Assembly (NCBI RefSeq): GCF_016862795.1 | Contig: NZ_BONQ01000084.1 | Location: 1 to 64,000, forward strand | Length of the DNA stretch: 64,000 nt | Direction of reading: 5' to 3' | Origin: Dactylosporangium siamense | GTDB taxonomy: Bacteria; Actinomycetota; Actinomycetes; Mycobacteriales; Micromonosporaceae | Shown: positions 38,751 through 45,606 of the stretch, one piece after another | Position numbering within the stretch: the first letter of the stretch is position 1 | Layout of the letters: each line of letters begins with the position of its first letter | Program-made: the position numbers and the translations under genes | The notes under the pieces: generated by a model | The model's database searches: none | Told to the model about the DNA's origin: nothing | Seen by the model: the letters and a program-made list of their open reading frames with translations, nothing else

Positions 38751-39640
38751 GTCTTGTCTCCATCCGCGAGGTCGGTCCCCGTGACGGCCTGCAGAACGAG
38801 GACCCGGTCCCGGCCGCCGCCAAGGTCCGGCTGCTCGACGCGCTGTCGGCGACCGGGGTCGGCCGCATCGAGGCGGTCTCGTTCGTCCACCCCAAGGCGA
38901 TTCCGCAGATGGCCGACGCCGACGAGGTGTGGGCGGCCGCGCGGAAGAACCCGGCGGTCCACTACTCGGCGCTGGTGCCCAACTCGAGGGGCGCCGAGCG
39001 GGCGCTCAAGGCCGGCTTCGGTGAGATCGAGGTCGTCGTCTCGGCGTCCGAGACGCACAACCAGCGCAACGTCAACCGGTCGACCGGCGAGTCGCTCGAC
39101 GACATCGCCGGCCTGATCGACCTGCTGCACGGGGCCGGCGCCACCGCCGAGGTGATCATCTCGACGAGTTTCGGCTGCCCGTTCGAGGGCGACATCGACC
39201 CGGCGCGGGTGCTCGGGATCGTCGACCGGGTCGTCGCCGACGGCGCCGACCGGATCGCGTTCGGCGACACGACCGGTATGGCCACGCCCCGCCGGGTGCA
39301 GGACGTCGTCGGCCTGGTCCGGGACCGCCACCCCGACATCCCGTTGCTGCTGCACTTCCACAACACCCGCGGCGCGGCCCTCGCCAACATCCTCACCGCG
39401 ATGCAGATGGGGATCACGGAGTTCGACGCGAGTGTCGGCGGGCTCGGCGGCTGCCCGTACGCACCGGGAGCCACGGGCAACGTCGCCACCGAGGAGGTCG
39501 TGCACCTGCTGCACGACATGGGTCACGAGACCGGCATCGACCTGCGGGCGTTGATCGAGGCGGCCGCGATGGCTCAGGAGATCGTCGGGCGGGAGCTGCC
39601 ATCGGGCGTGCTCAAGGCCGGTCCGCGAATCCCTTTCTGA
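38747..39640 (+). CDS. hydroxymethylglutaryl-CoA lyase
   Basis: This 297-residue TIM-barrel lyase cleaves HMG-CoA to acetyl-CoA and acetoacetate, the last step of leucine degradation. Features are REVGPRDGLQNE, SFVHPKAIPQMADADEV, AFGDTTGMATP, LLLHFHNTRG and the catalytic Cys loop GLGGCPYAPGATGNVATEEVV. It starts at TTG overlapping the biotin carboxylase stop, so translation is coupled. This strongly supports a leucine or branched-chain catabolic role for the cluster. Confidence 0.94.
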   Translation: MSLVSIREVGPRDGLQNEDPVPAAAKVRLLDALSATGVGRIEAVSFVHPKAIPQMADADEVWAAARKNPAVHYSALVPNSRGAERALKAGFGEIEVVVSASETHNQRNVNRSTGESLDDIAGLIDLLHGAGATAEVIISTSFGCPFEGDIDPARVLGIVDRVVADGADRIAFGDTTGMATPRRVQDVVGLVRDRHPDIPLLLHFHNTRGAALANILTAMQMGITEFDASVGGLGGCPYAPGATGNVATEEVVHLLHDMGHETGIDLRALIEAAAMAQEIVGRELPSGVLKAGPRIPF

Positions 39641-39708
39641 CGCTCGCTGTCCCACTTGTGTCCGATTCGCCGGGATAGTGGCGTGTCCCCGGACGGGACG
39701 GTTCGTTG

Positions 39709-39766
39709 CTCAGTACGGAAACAGTCACATGTGGGGCGTCAAGCCCGACATTGAGCCCGTACTGAG
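39709..39766 (+). promoter_or_regulatory. long-range inverted repeat over the SD of the next gene
   Basis: CTCAGTACGG (39709-39718) and CCGTACTGAG (39757-39766) are perfect 10-bp arms with a 38-nt loop. The right arm shares its last GAG with the SD (GAGAGG) of the gene starting at 39775. In mRNA the stem would partly mask the ribosome site. A DNA operator is the other reading. Confidence 0.6.
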
Positions 39767-39774
39767 AGGCGGCC

Positions 39775-40776
39775 ATGGCCCAGAGGAGCGAGCGCAACCC
39801 GCGCACGACCCGCTGCGCCCGGTCTGCTGCCCGGATCGCCGTCAAGGGTCTGGTCGTCGCCGGTTTCGCCGGTGTGGCCTGGCTGCTGTCGGCGTCGGCG
39901 GCACACGCCTCCGACTCGTCGGGCTCCGACGGTTTCTCGTCCGGGGTCTCCCTGATCGCGCCGGTGACCAACCTGGTCACCGGGGCCGGCGGCTCAGGAC
40001 TCGACCTGCTCGACCTCGGTGCCGTCGGCAACCGTCACGGCGCCTCCAGTCACATCTCCGGCGGTCACATCGGGTCCACCGGTGCGTCCTCCGGCGCGAC
40101 GAAGCATGAGTCGAGAAGTGACCTGCTCACCGGGACGGTGCTGACCGTCCTGCAACCGGTGGCGGGCACCGTCCTGACGACGACCGACAGGGCTGGGGGT
40201 CCTCAGGACAAGGCGGCCAGCAAAGCCGTCACTCCGGCATCCGTCAAGATGTCCCGCTTGACGACGGTGAACGCGTCGAGCGCCACGAACTCACGCACCA
40301 AGAGGCCGGCAAAAGCCGGCATCAAGAACGCCCGCAGGACGCAGACGCAGGAGCCGGCCGTCCAGGCCGAGCCGGTCGGCGTCGGGTCGACAGGCGACGT
40401 CGTAGCCGCGGCGACCGGCACCTCCCGTGCCGGCGTCGACTCGACACGCGTCGTCATGTCACGTGCCCTGGACCAGTCCGACCGGCTCGACGCCGGCGGC
40501 GCCACGCACGTGAAGCCGGTCGCGGACCGGACTGAAGCGCAGGGTACGCGCCACGTACCGCTGCTGCCCCGCCCGGCGCCCGTTCCGGCGCCGGCGGTCG
40601 GTATCACCTCGGGAGCCCCGGGCAGTGGCTCGGGCCTCAACCACGACGGTGGCGCCGCCGCCACGCTGCCCGCCGCACCGGCCGGCACGAAGGTGCTCAC
40701 CTTCCGGCTGGACGCGGTCGAAGACGCCGAGCTACGGCTGCTCGCAGCCGAGAGGCCGACAGTCTCACCCGACTGA
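39775..40776 (+). CDS. secreted protein of unknown function
   Basis: This 333-residue protein has a Sec signal: a basic N-terminus RTTRCARSAARIAVKG, then GLVVAGFAGVAWLLSASAAHA with cleavage near residue 45. The mature part is low-complexity Ser/Thr/Gly/Ala/Pro-rich with short hydrophobic stretches (LLTGTVLTVLQPVAGTVLTT) and ends without a cell-wall anchor. I recognise no domain. GAGAGG precedes the ATG. It lies between HMG-CoA lyase and the chaplin-like gene, interrupting the catabolic cluster, and is probably a surface or aerial-growth protein by association. Confidence 0.72.
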   Translation: MAQRSERNPRTTRCARSAARIAVKGLVVAGFAGVAWLLSASAAHASDSSGSDGFSSGVSLIAPVTNLVTGAGGSGLDLLDLGAVGNRHGASSHISGGHIGSTGASSGATKHESRSDLLTGTVLTVLQPVAGTVLTTTDRAGGPQDKAASKAVTPASVKMSRLTTVNASSATNSRTKRPAKAGIKNARRTQTQEPAVQAEPVGVGSTGDVVAAATGTSRAGVDSTRVVMSRALDQSDRLDAGGATHVKPVADRTEAQGTRHVPLLPRPAPVPAPAVGITSGAPGSGSGLNHDGGAAATLPAAPAGTKVLTFRLDAVEDAELRLLAAERPTVSPD

Positions 40777-40964
40777 GGCCGGCCGGCCAGCCGACGCGAA
40801 GCGAAGCGGGCCGAGCCGGAGCCAGCCAGGGTCCGTTGACCCGTATCGACCACATCGCGGCATCTCGCAACACCGAACACGCACCATCCGGGCGCACGTC
40901 GACAGGGGCGGAGCCGGGCAGAGCCTGCCCGCACGCAGGTTCACGGCTCTGATCCGCGCCCATC

Positions 40965-41000
40965 AAAGCAGCACTTCAAAAGCAGCACTTCAGCAGCACT
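40965..41000 (+). repeat. 14-bp tandem repeats upstream of the chaplin-like gene
   Basis: AAAGCAGCACTTCA occurs twice in perfect tandem (40965-40978, 40979-40992), followed by a partial third GCAGCACT. The 3' copy also forms the small dyad CTTCA...TGAAG. It lies 37-72 bp before the chaplin-like ATG, in the promoter or leader. It could be an operator array. Confidence 0.75.
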
Positions 41001-41036
41001 GAAGAGAAACACCTACCGAAGGGTCTCACTTTCACC

Positions 41037-42719
41037 ATGAAGACGTGGGTTCGTAAGTCGCTCAACGTGGGCGTGCTTTCCGCGGGCTTCCTGCTCATCT
41101 CGGGCGGGGCCGCGCACGCCGACTGGACGACTGGCTACAACGCCGGCCTGCTCAACGGCAATCAGTTCGACACCACCCTCCAGCTGCCGGTCAACGTCTG
41201 TGGCAACTCGATCGCGGTGCTCGGCTTCGCCGACGCGTCCTGCGGTGGCGGCGCCGCGGCGATCGACACCGAGAGCGCGACGACCGAGGACTGGACCACC
41301 GGGTACAACGCCGGTGTCGCCAACGGCAACCAGTTCGACACCACCATCCAGGCCCCGATCAACGTCAGCGGCAACGCCGTCAGCGTCCTGGGCTTCTCGC
41401 AGGCGTCCAGCCAGGGCGGCGCGTACGCCGTCAAGGGCGGCATGGCGTCGGACAACGGCCGGGGCAACGGGCACGGCCACGGCCGCGGTCACGGGCACGG
41501 CGGCGGCGGCAACGGTGGCGGCAACGGCAACAACAACGGCGGCTACAACGCCAACAACAACGGTGGCTACGCCGCCGACGCTGACGCCGACGGCGACTAC
41601 ACCGAGAGCGCCGGCAACCGCACCGAGGACTGGACCTCGGGCTACAACGCGGGCCTGCTCAACGGCAACCAGTTCGACACCACGCTGCAGCTGCCGGTCA
41701 ACCTGAGCGGCAACGCGATCAGCCTGTTCGGCTTCTCCAGCGCCCAGAGCGCCGGCGGTGCCTGGGCGGTCAAGGGTGAGAGCGCCTCCACCGAGAGCGC
41801 GAACACCACCGAGGACTGGACCACCGGCTACAACGCGGGCCTGCTCAACGGCAACCAGTTCGACACCACCATCCAGGCCCCGATCAACGTGTGCGGCAAC
41901 GCGATCGCGGTGCTCGGCTTCTCCAGCGCCTCCTGCGGCGGCGGCGCGGTTGCCGTCGACGGCGACGGCTGGGGCGGCGGCAACGGCAACGGCGGCGGGC
42001 ACGGCCACGGTCACCACGGCAACGGCGGCGGCAACGGCGACTGGGACGACGACTGGGACGACAACGGCAACGGCAACGGTGGCAACAACGGCGGCTACGG
42101 TGACGACGACGCCGACACCAACGGTGGCTACGGTGACGACAACGCCGACACCAACGGTGGCTACGGCAACAGCAACCACCACGCCAACCCGAGCGCGTAC
42201 GGCAACGCCGCGGGCAACGCCAGCAACATGAGCTCGAACGGCGCCTCGGCGTCGCACGGCAAGGCCAAGCCCAAGGCCAAGAAGGTCGCCAGCGAGCACG
42301 GCCGCGGCAACGGCCACGGCACCGGCACCGCGAACGACGACGGCTACGGCGGCCAGAACAACGGCGGCTACGACAACGGCAACGCCGACGACAACGGTGA
42401 CGACGACGGCTACGGCGGCAACGGCAACGGCGGGGGCAACGGCGGGGGCAACGGCCACCACGGCAACGGCCACCACGGCCACGGCAACGGCAACGGTCAC
42501 AACAACGGCGGCTGGGGCAACGGCAACGGCGGCGGCGGCGCCACCGCGGTCAAGAACTCCTGCAGCGACTGGACCACGGGTTACAACGCGGGCCTGCTGA
42601 ACGGCAACCAGTTCGACACCACGCTCCAGGTGCCGATCAACATCAGCGGCAACGCGATCAGCCTGTTCGGCTTCTCGCAGGCGTCCAGCCAGGGCGGCGC
42701 GGTCGCGTACTCCTGCTGA
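41037..42719 (+). CDS. secreted protein with five chaplin-like repeats
   Basis: This 560-residue secreted protein is cleaved after AHA28. It contains five repeats of about 49 residues (29-75, 85-133, 198-247, 260-308, 511-560), each starting DWT(T/S)GYNAG(L/V)xNGNQFDTT and ending in GN(A/S)(I/V)xxxGF. Repeats 1 and 4 carry a Cys pair (Cys55/69, Cys286/300); repeats 2, 3 and 5 have Ser there. Between repeats lie Gly/Asn/His/Asp-rich linkers (about 135-190, 310-505). The PVNVCGN-type core matches chaplins, amyloid-forming hydrophobic surface proteins of aerial hyphae. No sorting signal is seen at the C-terminus, which ends AYSC. Confidence 0.85.
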   Translation: MKTWVRKSLNVGVLSAGFLLISGGAAHADWTTGYNAGLLNGNQFDTTLQLPVNVCGNSIAVLGFADASCGGGAAAIDTESATTEDWTTGYNAGVANGNQFDTTIQAPINVSGNAVSVLGFSQASSQGGAYAVKGGMASDNGRGNGHGHGRGHGHGGGGNGGGNGNNNGGYNANNNGGYAADADADGDYTESAGNRTEDWTSGYNAGLLNGNQFDTTLQLPVNLSGNAISLFGFSSAQSAGGAWAVKGESASTESANTTEDWTTGYNAGLLNGNQFDTTIQAPINVCGNAIAVLGFSSASCGGGAVAVDGDGWGGGNGNGGGHGHGHHGNGGGNGDWDDDWDDNGNGNGGNNGGYGDDDADTNGGYGDDNADTNGGYGNSNHHANPSAYGNAAGNASNMSSNGASASHGKAKPKAKKVASEHGRGNGHGTGTANDDGYGGQNNGGYDNGNADDNGDDDGYGGNGNGGGNGGGNGHHGNGHHGHGNGNGHNNGGWGNGNGGGGATAVKNSCSDWTTGYNAGLLNGNQFDTTLQVPINISGNAISLFGFSQASSQGGAVAYSC

Positions 42720-42730
42720 CAGCGGTACCG

Positions 42731-42757
42731 GGGTCCCTCTGATCCGCAGGGGGACCC
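42731..42757 (+). terminator. hairpin after the chaplin-like gene
   Basis: GGGTCCCTCTG (42731-42741) pairs with CAGGGGGACCC (42747-42757) with one T-G pair and a 5-nt loop. It starts 11 nt after the stop codon. Confidence 0.75.
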
Positions 42758-42825
42758 AGGGCCCACGCCGGGTACACACCGACCCGTGCCCGACGAGCCA
42801 TTGGTACTTGACCTCCGCTTCGGCT

Positions 42826-42863
42826 AACCTGAACGATCGTTAGGCATAACGATCGTTCAGGTT
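42826..42863. promoter_or_regulatory. dyad-symmetric TetR-type operator before the carboxyltransferase gene
   Basis: A perfect 17-bp inverted repeat, AACCTGAACGATCGTTA and TAACGATCGTTCAGGTT, is separated by GGCA. Each arm contains a smaller palindrome, AACGATCGTT, so the site could bind two TetR dimers. It lies 21 bp before the carboxyltransferase ATG, over its SD-proximal promoter region. A related site precedes the tetR gene (36660). Confidence 0.82.
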
Positions 42864-42883
42864 GCTGACGCGGAGGTCGCGCC

Positions 42884-44386
42884 ATGGTGGAGGGTCTTCG
42901 GAAGCGGGTCGAGGCCGGCGGTGCCGAGAAGTATCACGCGGCCAATGCCGCCCGCGGGAAGCTCTTCGCCCGCGAGCGGGTCGCGCTGCTCGTCGACGAG
43001 GGCACCTTCGTCGAGGACGGGATGTTCGCCAACGTCATGGCAGAAGGCCTCCCGGCTGACGGCGTCATCACCGGCACCGCGACGGTCGACGGCCGGCCCG
43101 TCTGCCTGATGGCCAACGACTCGACGGTCAAGGCCGGCTCCTGGGGAGCCCGCACCGTCGAGAAGATCATCCGGATCATCGAGAAGGCGTACGACACCGG
43201 CGTCCCCATGGTCTACCTGGTCGACTCGGCCGGCGCCCGGATCACCGACCAGGTCGACCTCTTCCCCGGCCGCCGCGGCGCCGGGCGCATCTTCCACACC
43301 CAGGTCCGCGCCAGCGGCAGCATCCCGCAGGCCTGCGCCCTGTTCGGCCCGTCCGCCGCCGGCGGCGCCTACATCCCCGCCTTCTGCGACGTCGTCGCGA
43401 TGGTCGAGGGCAACGCCTCGATGTACCTCGGCTCGGACCGCATGGTCGAGATGGTCACCGGCGAGAAGACCACCCTCGAGGCCATGGGTGGCGCACGGGT
43501 CCACTGCGCGGAGTCCGGCGTCGGGCACTTCCTGTGCAAGACCGAGGCCGAGGCGATCGAGACGGTCCGGCGCTATCTGTCCTACCTGCCGTCCAACTGG
43601 ACGCAGCCGGCCCCGGTCGCCGCCGCCGCGGACGCCACCGGCCTGCCGGAGATCCCCGCGAGCGAGCGCCAGGCCTTCGACATGCGCCGGTTCGCCAAAG
43701 GGCTGGTCGACGAGGGCTCGTTCTTCGAGATCCAGGCGCTGTGGGCGCGCGAGCTCACCACCGGCTTCGCCCGCATCGACGGCAAGCCCGTCGGTGTCGT
43801 GGCCAACAACTCGATGTTCAAGGGCGGGGTGCTCTTCGTGGACTCCGCCGACAAGGCGACCCGGTTCGTCCAGCTCTGCGACGCCTTCAACGTGCCGCTG
43901 CTCTTCCTCGCCGACGTGCCCGGCTTCATGGTCGGCTCAGCGGTGGAGAAGCAGGGCATCATCCGGCACGGCGCCAAGATGATCACCGCGATCTCCGAGG
44001 CGACCGTGCCCAAGATCTGCGTCGTGGTCCGCAAGGCCTACGGCGCCGGTCTCTATGCGATGGCGGGACCCGGCTTCGAACCCGACGCCACCATCGCGCT
44101 GCCCACCGCCAAGATCGCCGTCATGGGGGCGGAAGCCGCCGTCAACGCGGTCTACGCCAACAAGATCGCCGCCCTGCCCGACGACGAAACGCGTGCGGCG
44201 TTCGTCGCCGAGAAGCGCGCCGAATATGAGCGCGACATCGACATCATGCGCCTGGCCAGCGAGCTGGTCATCGACACGGTCGTCGAGCCGGGCGCGCTGC
44301 GCGACGAACTGGTCCGCCGCTTCGCCGCCGCCACCGGGAAGAACCGTCAATTCTCGCGCCGTCGCCACGGCGTGACGCCCGTCTGA
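42884..44386 (+). CDS. acyl-CoA carboxylase carboxyltransferase (beta) subunit
   Basis: This 500-residue protein has two crotonase-like carboxyltransferase domains, of the methylcrotonyl- or propionyl-CoA type. Seen are YLVDSAGARITDQVDLFPGRRGAGRIFHTQV, FGPSAAGGAYIPAFCDVVAM, VPLLFLADVPGFMVGSAVEKQGIIRHGAKMITAI and KAYGAGLYAMAGPGFEPDATIALPTAKIAVMGAEAAV. With HMG-CoA lyase nearby it is most likely the methylcrotonyl-CoA carboxylase beta subunit. GGAGG is 7 nt before the ATG. The acyl-CoA dehydrogenase follows after 14 nt. Confidence 0.92.
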   Translation: MVEGLRKRVEAGGAEKYHAANAARGKLFARERVALLVDEGTFVEDGMFANVMAEGLPADGVITGTATVDGRPVCLMANDSTVKAGSWGARTVEKIIRIIEKAYDTGVPMVYLVDSAGARITDQVDLFPGRRGAGRIFHTQVRASGSIPQACALFGPSAAGGAYIPAFCDVVAMVEGNASMYLGSDRMVEMVTGEKTTLEAMGGARVHCAESGVGHFLCKTEAEAIETVRRYLSYLPSNWTQPAPVAAAADATGLPEIPASERQAFDMRRFAKGLVDEGSFFEIQALWARELTTGFARIDGKPVGVVANNSMFKGGVLFVDSADKATRFVQLCDAFNVPLLFLADVPGFMVGSAVEKQGIIRHGAKMITAISEATVPKICVVVRKAYGAGLYAMAGPGFEPDATIALPTAKIAVMGAEAAVNAVYANKIAALPDDETRAAFVAEKRAEYERDIDIMRLASELVIDTVVEPGALRDELVRRFAAATGKNRQFSRRRHGVTPV

Positions 44387-44400
44387 GAGGCATACCTGCC

Positions 44401-45558
44401 ATGGTCGACTTCACCCTCGGCGAGGATCTCGAGGCGCTGCGATCCAGCGTCCGGGAGTTCGCCAACGACGTCGTCGCGCCCGTCATCGGCGACTACTACG
44501 AGCGGCACGCGTTCCCCTACGACATCGTGCGCCAGATGGGCAAGATGGGCCTCTTCGGCCTGCCCTTCCCCGAGGAGCACGGCGGCATGGGCGGCGACTA
44601 CTTCGCCCTCTGCGTCGCGCTGGAGGAACTGGCCCGGGTCGACTCCTCGGTCGCCGTCACCCTCGAGGCCGGCATCTCCCTCGGCGCCATGCCGATCTAC
44701 CGCTTCGGCACCGACGAGCAGCGGGCCCAGTGGCTGCCGCGGCTCGTGTCCGGCGAGGCCCTGGCCTCGTTCGGGCTCACCGAGCCGGGCGCCGGCTCCG
44801 ACGCGGGCGGCACCCAGACCCGCGCCGTGCTGGACGAGGCCACCGGCGAGTGGGTGATCAACGGTACGAAGGCGTTCATCACCAACTCCGGCACCGACAT
44901 CACCGCGCTGGTCACCGTCACGGCGGTCACCGGCGTCAACCCGGACGGCTCCAAGGAGCTGTCCGCGATCATCGTGCCGAACGGCACCCCCGGGTTCACC
45001 GTCCAGCCGAGCTACTCCAAGGTCGGCTGGTGCGCCTCCGACACGCACGAGCTGAGCTTCGACGACGTGCGCGTGCCGGCCGCGAACCTGCTCGGCGAGC
45101 GTGGCCGCGGCTATGCGCAGTTCCTGCGGATCCTCGACGAGGGCCGGGTCGCGTTCGCGGCGCTCGGCGTCGGCCTCGCCCAGGGCTGCGTCGACGAGTC
45201 GGTCGCCTACGCCAAGCAGCGCCGCGCCTTCGGTAAGGCGATCGGGGAGTATCAGGCCATCCAGTTCAAGCTCGCCGACATGGAGGCCAGGGCGCACACC
45301 GCCCGGCTGGCCTACTACGACGCCGCGTCGCGCCTGGTCAACGGCCGCGACTTCAAGCGGCAGGCGGCCATCGCGAAACTGCAGGCGAGCGACGCGGCGG
45401 TGACCAACGCCCGGGAGGCGACCCAGGTGCACGGCGGCTACGGCTTCATGAACGAGACCCCGGTGGCCCGCATGTGGCGCGACGCGAAGATCCTCGAGAT
45501 CGGCGAAGGCACCTCGGAGGTCCAGCGCATGATCATTTCTCGTTCACTGGGTCTGTAG
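44401..45558 (+). CDS. acyl-CoA dehydrogenase
   Basis: This 385-residue FAD enzyme desaturates acyl-CoA at the alpha-beta bond. Family motifs are SFGLTEPGAGSDAGG, VINGTKAFITNSGTDI, YAKQRRAFGKAIGEYQAIQFKLADMEA, ATQVHGGYGFMNETPVARMWRDAKILEIGEGTSEVQRMIISRSLGL. The Glu in GEGTS occupies the usual catalytic position of short- and medium-chain dehydrogenases; isovaleryl-CoA dehydrogenases place the base elsewhere. The branched-chain substrate is therefore an inference from context only. Operon with the carboxyltransferase. Confidence 0.92.
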   Translation: MVDFTLGEDLEALRSSVREFANDVVAPVIGDYYERHAFPYDIVRQMGKMGLFGLPFPEEHGGMGGDYFALCVALEELARVDSSVAVTLEAGISLGAMPIYRFGTDEQRAQWLPRLVSGEALASFGLTEPGAGSDAGGTQTRAVLDEATGEWVINGTKAFITNSGTDITALVTVTAVTGVNPDGSKELSAIIVPNGTPGFTVQPSYSKVGWCASDTHELSFDDVRVPAANLLGERGRGYAQFLRILDEGRVAFAALGVGLAQGCVDESVAYAKQRRAFGKAIGEYQAIQFKLADMEARAHTARLAYYDAASRLVNGRDFKRQAAIAKLQASDAAVTNAREATQVHGGYGFMNETPVARMWRDAKILEIGEGTSEVQRMIISRSLGL

Positions 45559-45606
45559 CGACATGGGGGATGTTGCCCCGCTTCGCCATCGTGCTTGCAT
45601 ACTCCG

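Noticed and set aside
41013-42779. 588-codon minus-strand frame with VAVAVV repeats
   Set aside because: Mirror of the Gly/Asn-rich codons of the chaplin-like gene; no signal or domain.
44401-45558. Calling the acyl-CoA dehydrogenase isovaleryl-CoA dehydrogenase
   Set aside because: The catalytic Glu sits at the short/medium-chain position (GEGTS), unlike isovaleryl-CoA dehydrogenases; only the context suggests leucine degradation.
45595-45606. TTG start at 45595 for the MMPL gene
   Set aside because: ATG 45607 fits MMPL N-termini better and follows a -10-like CATACT compatible with a leaderless start.
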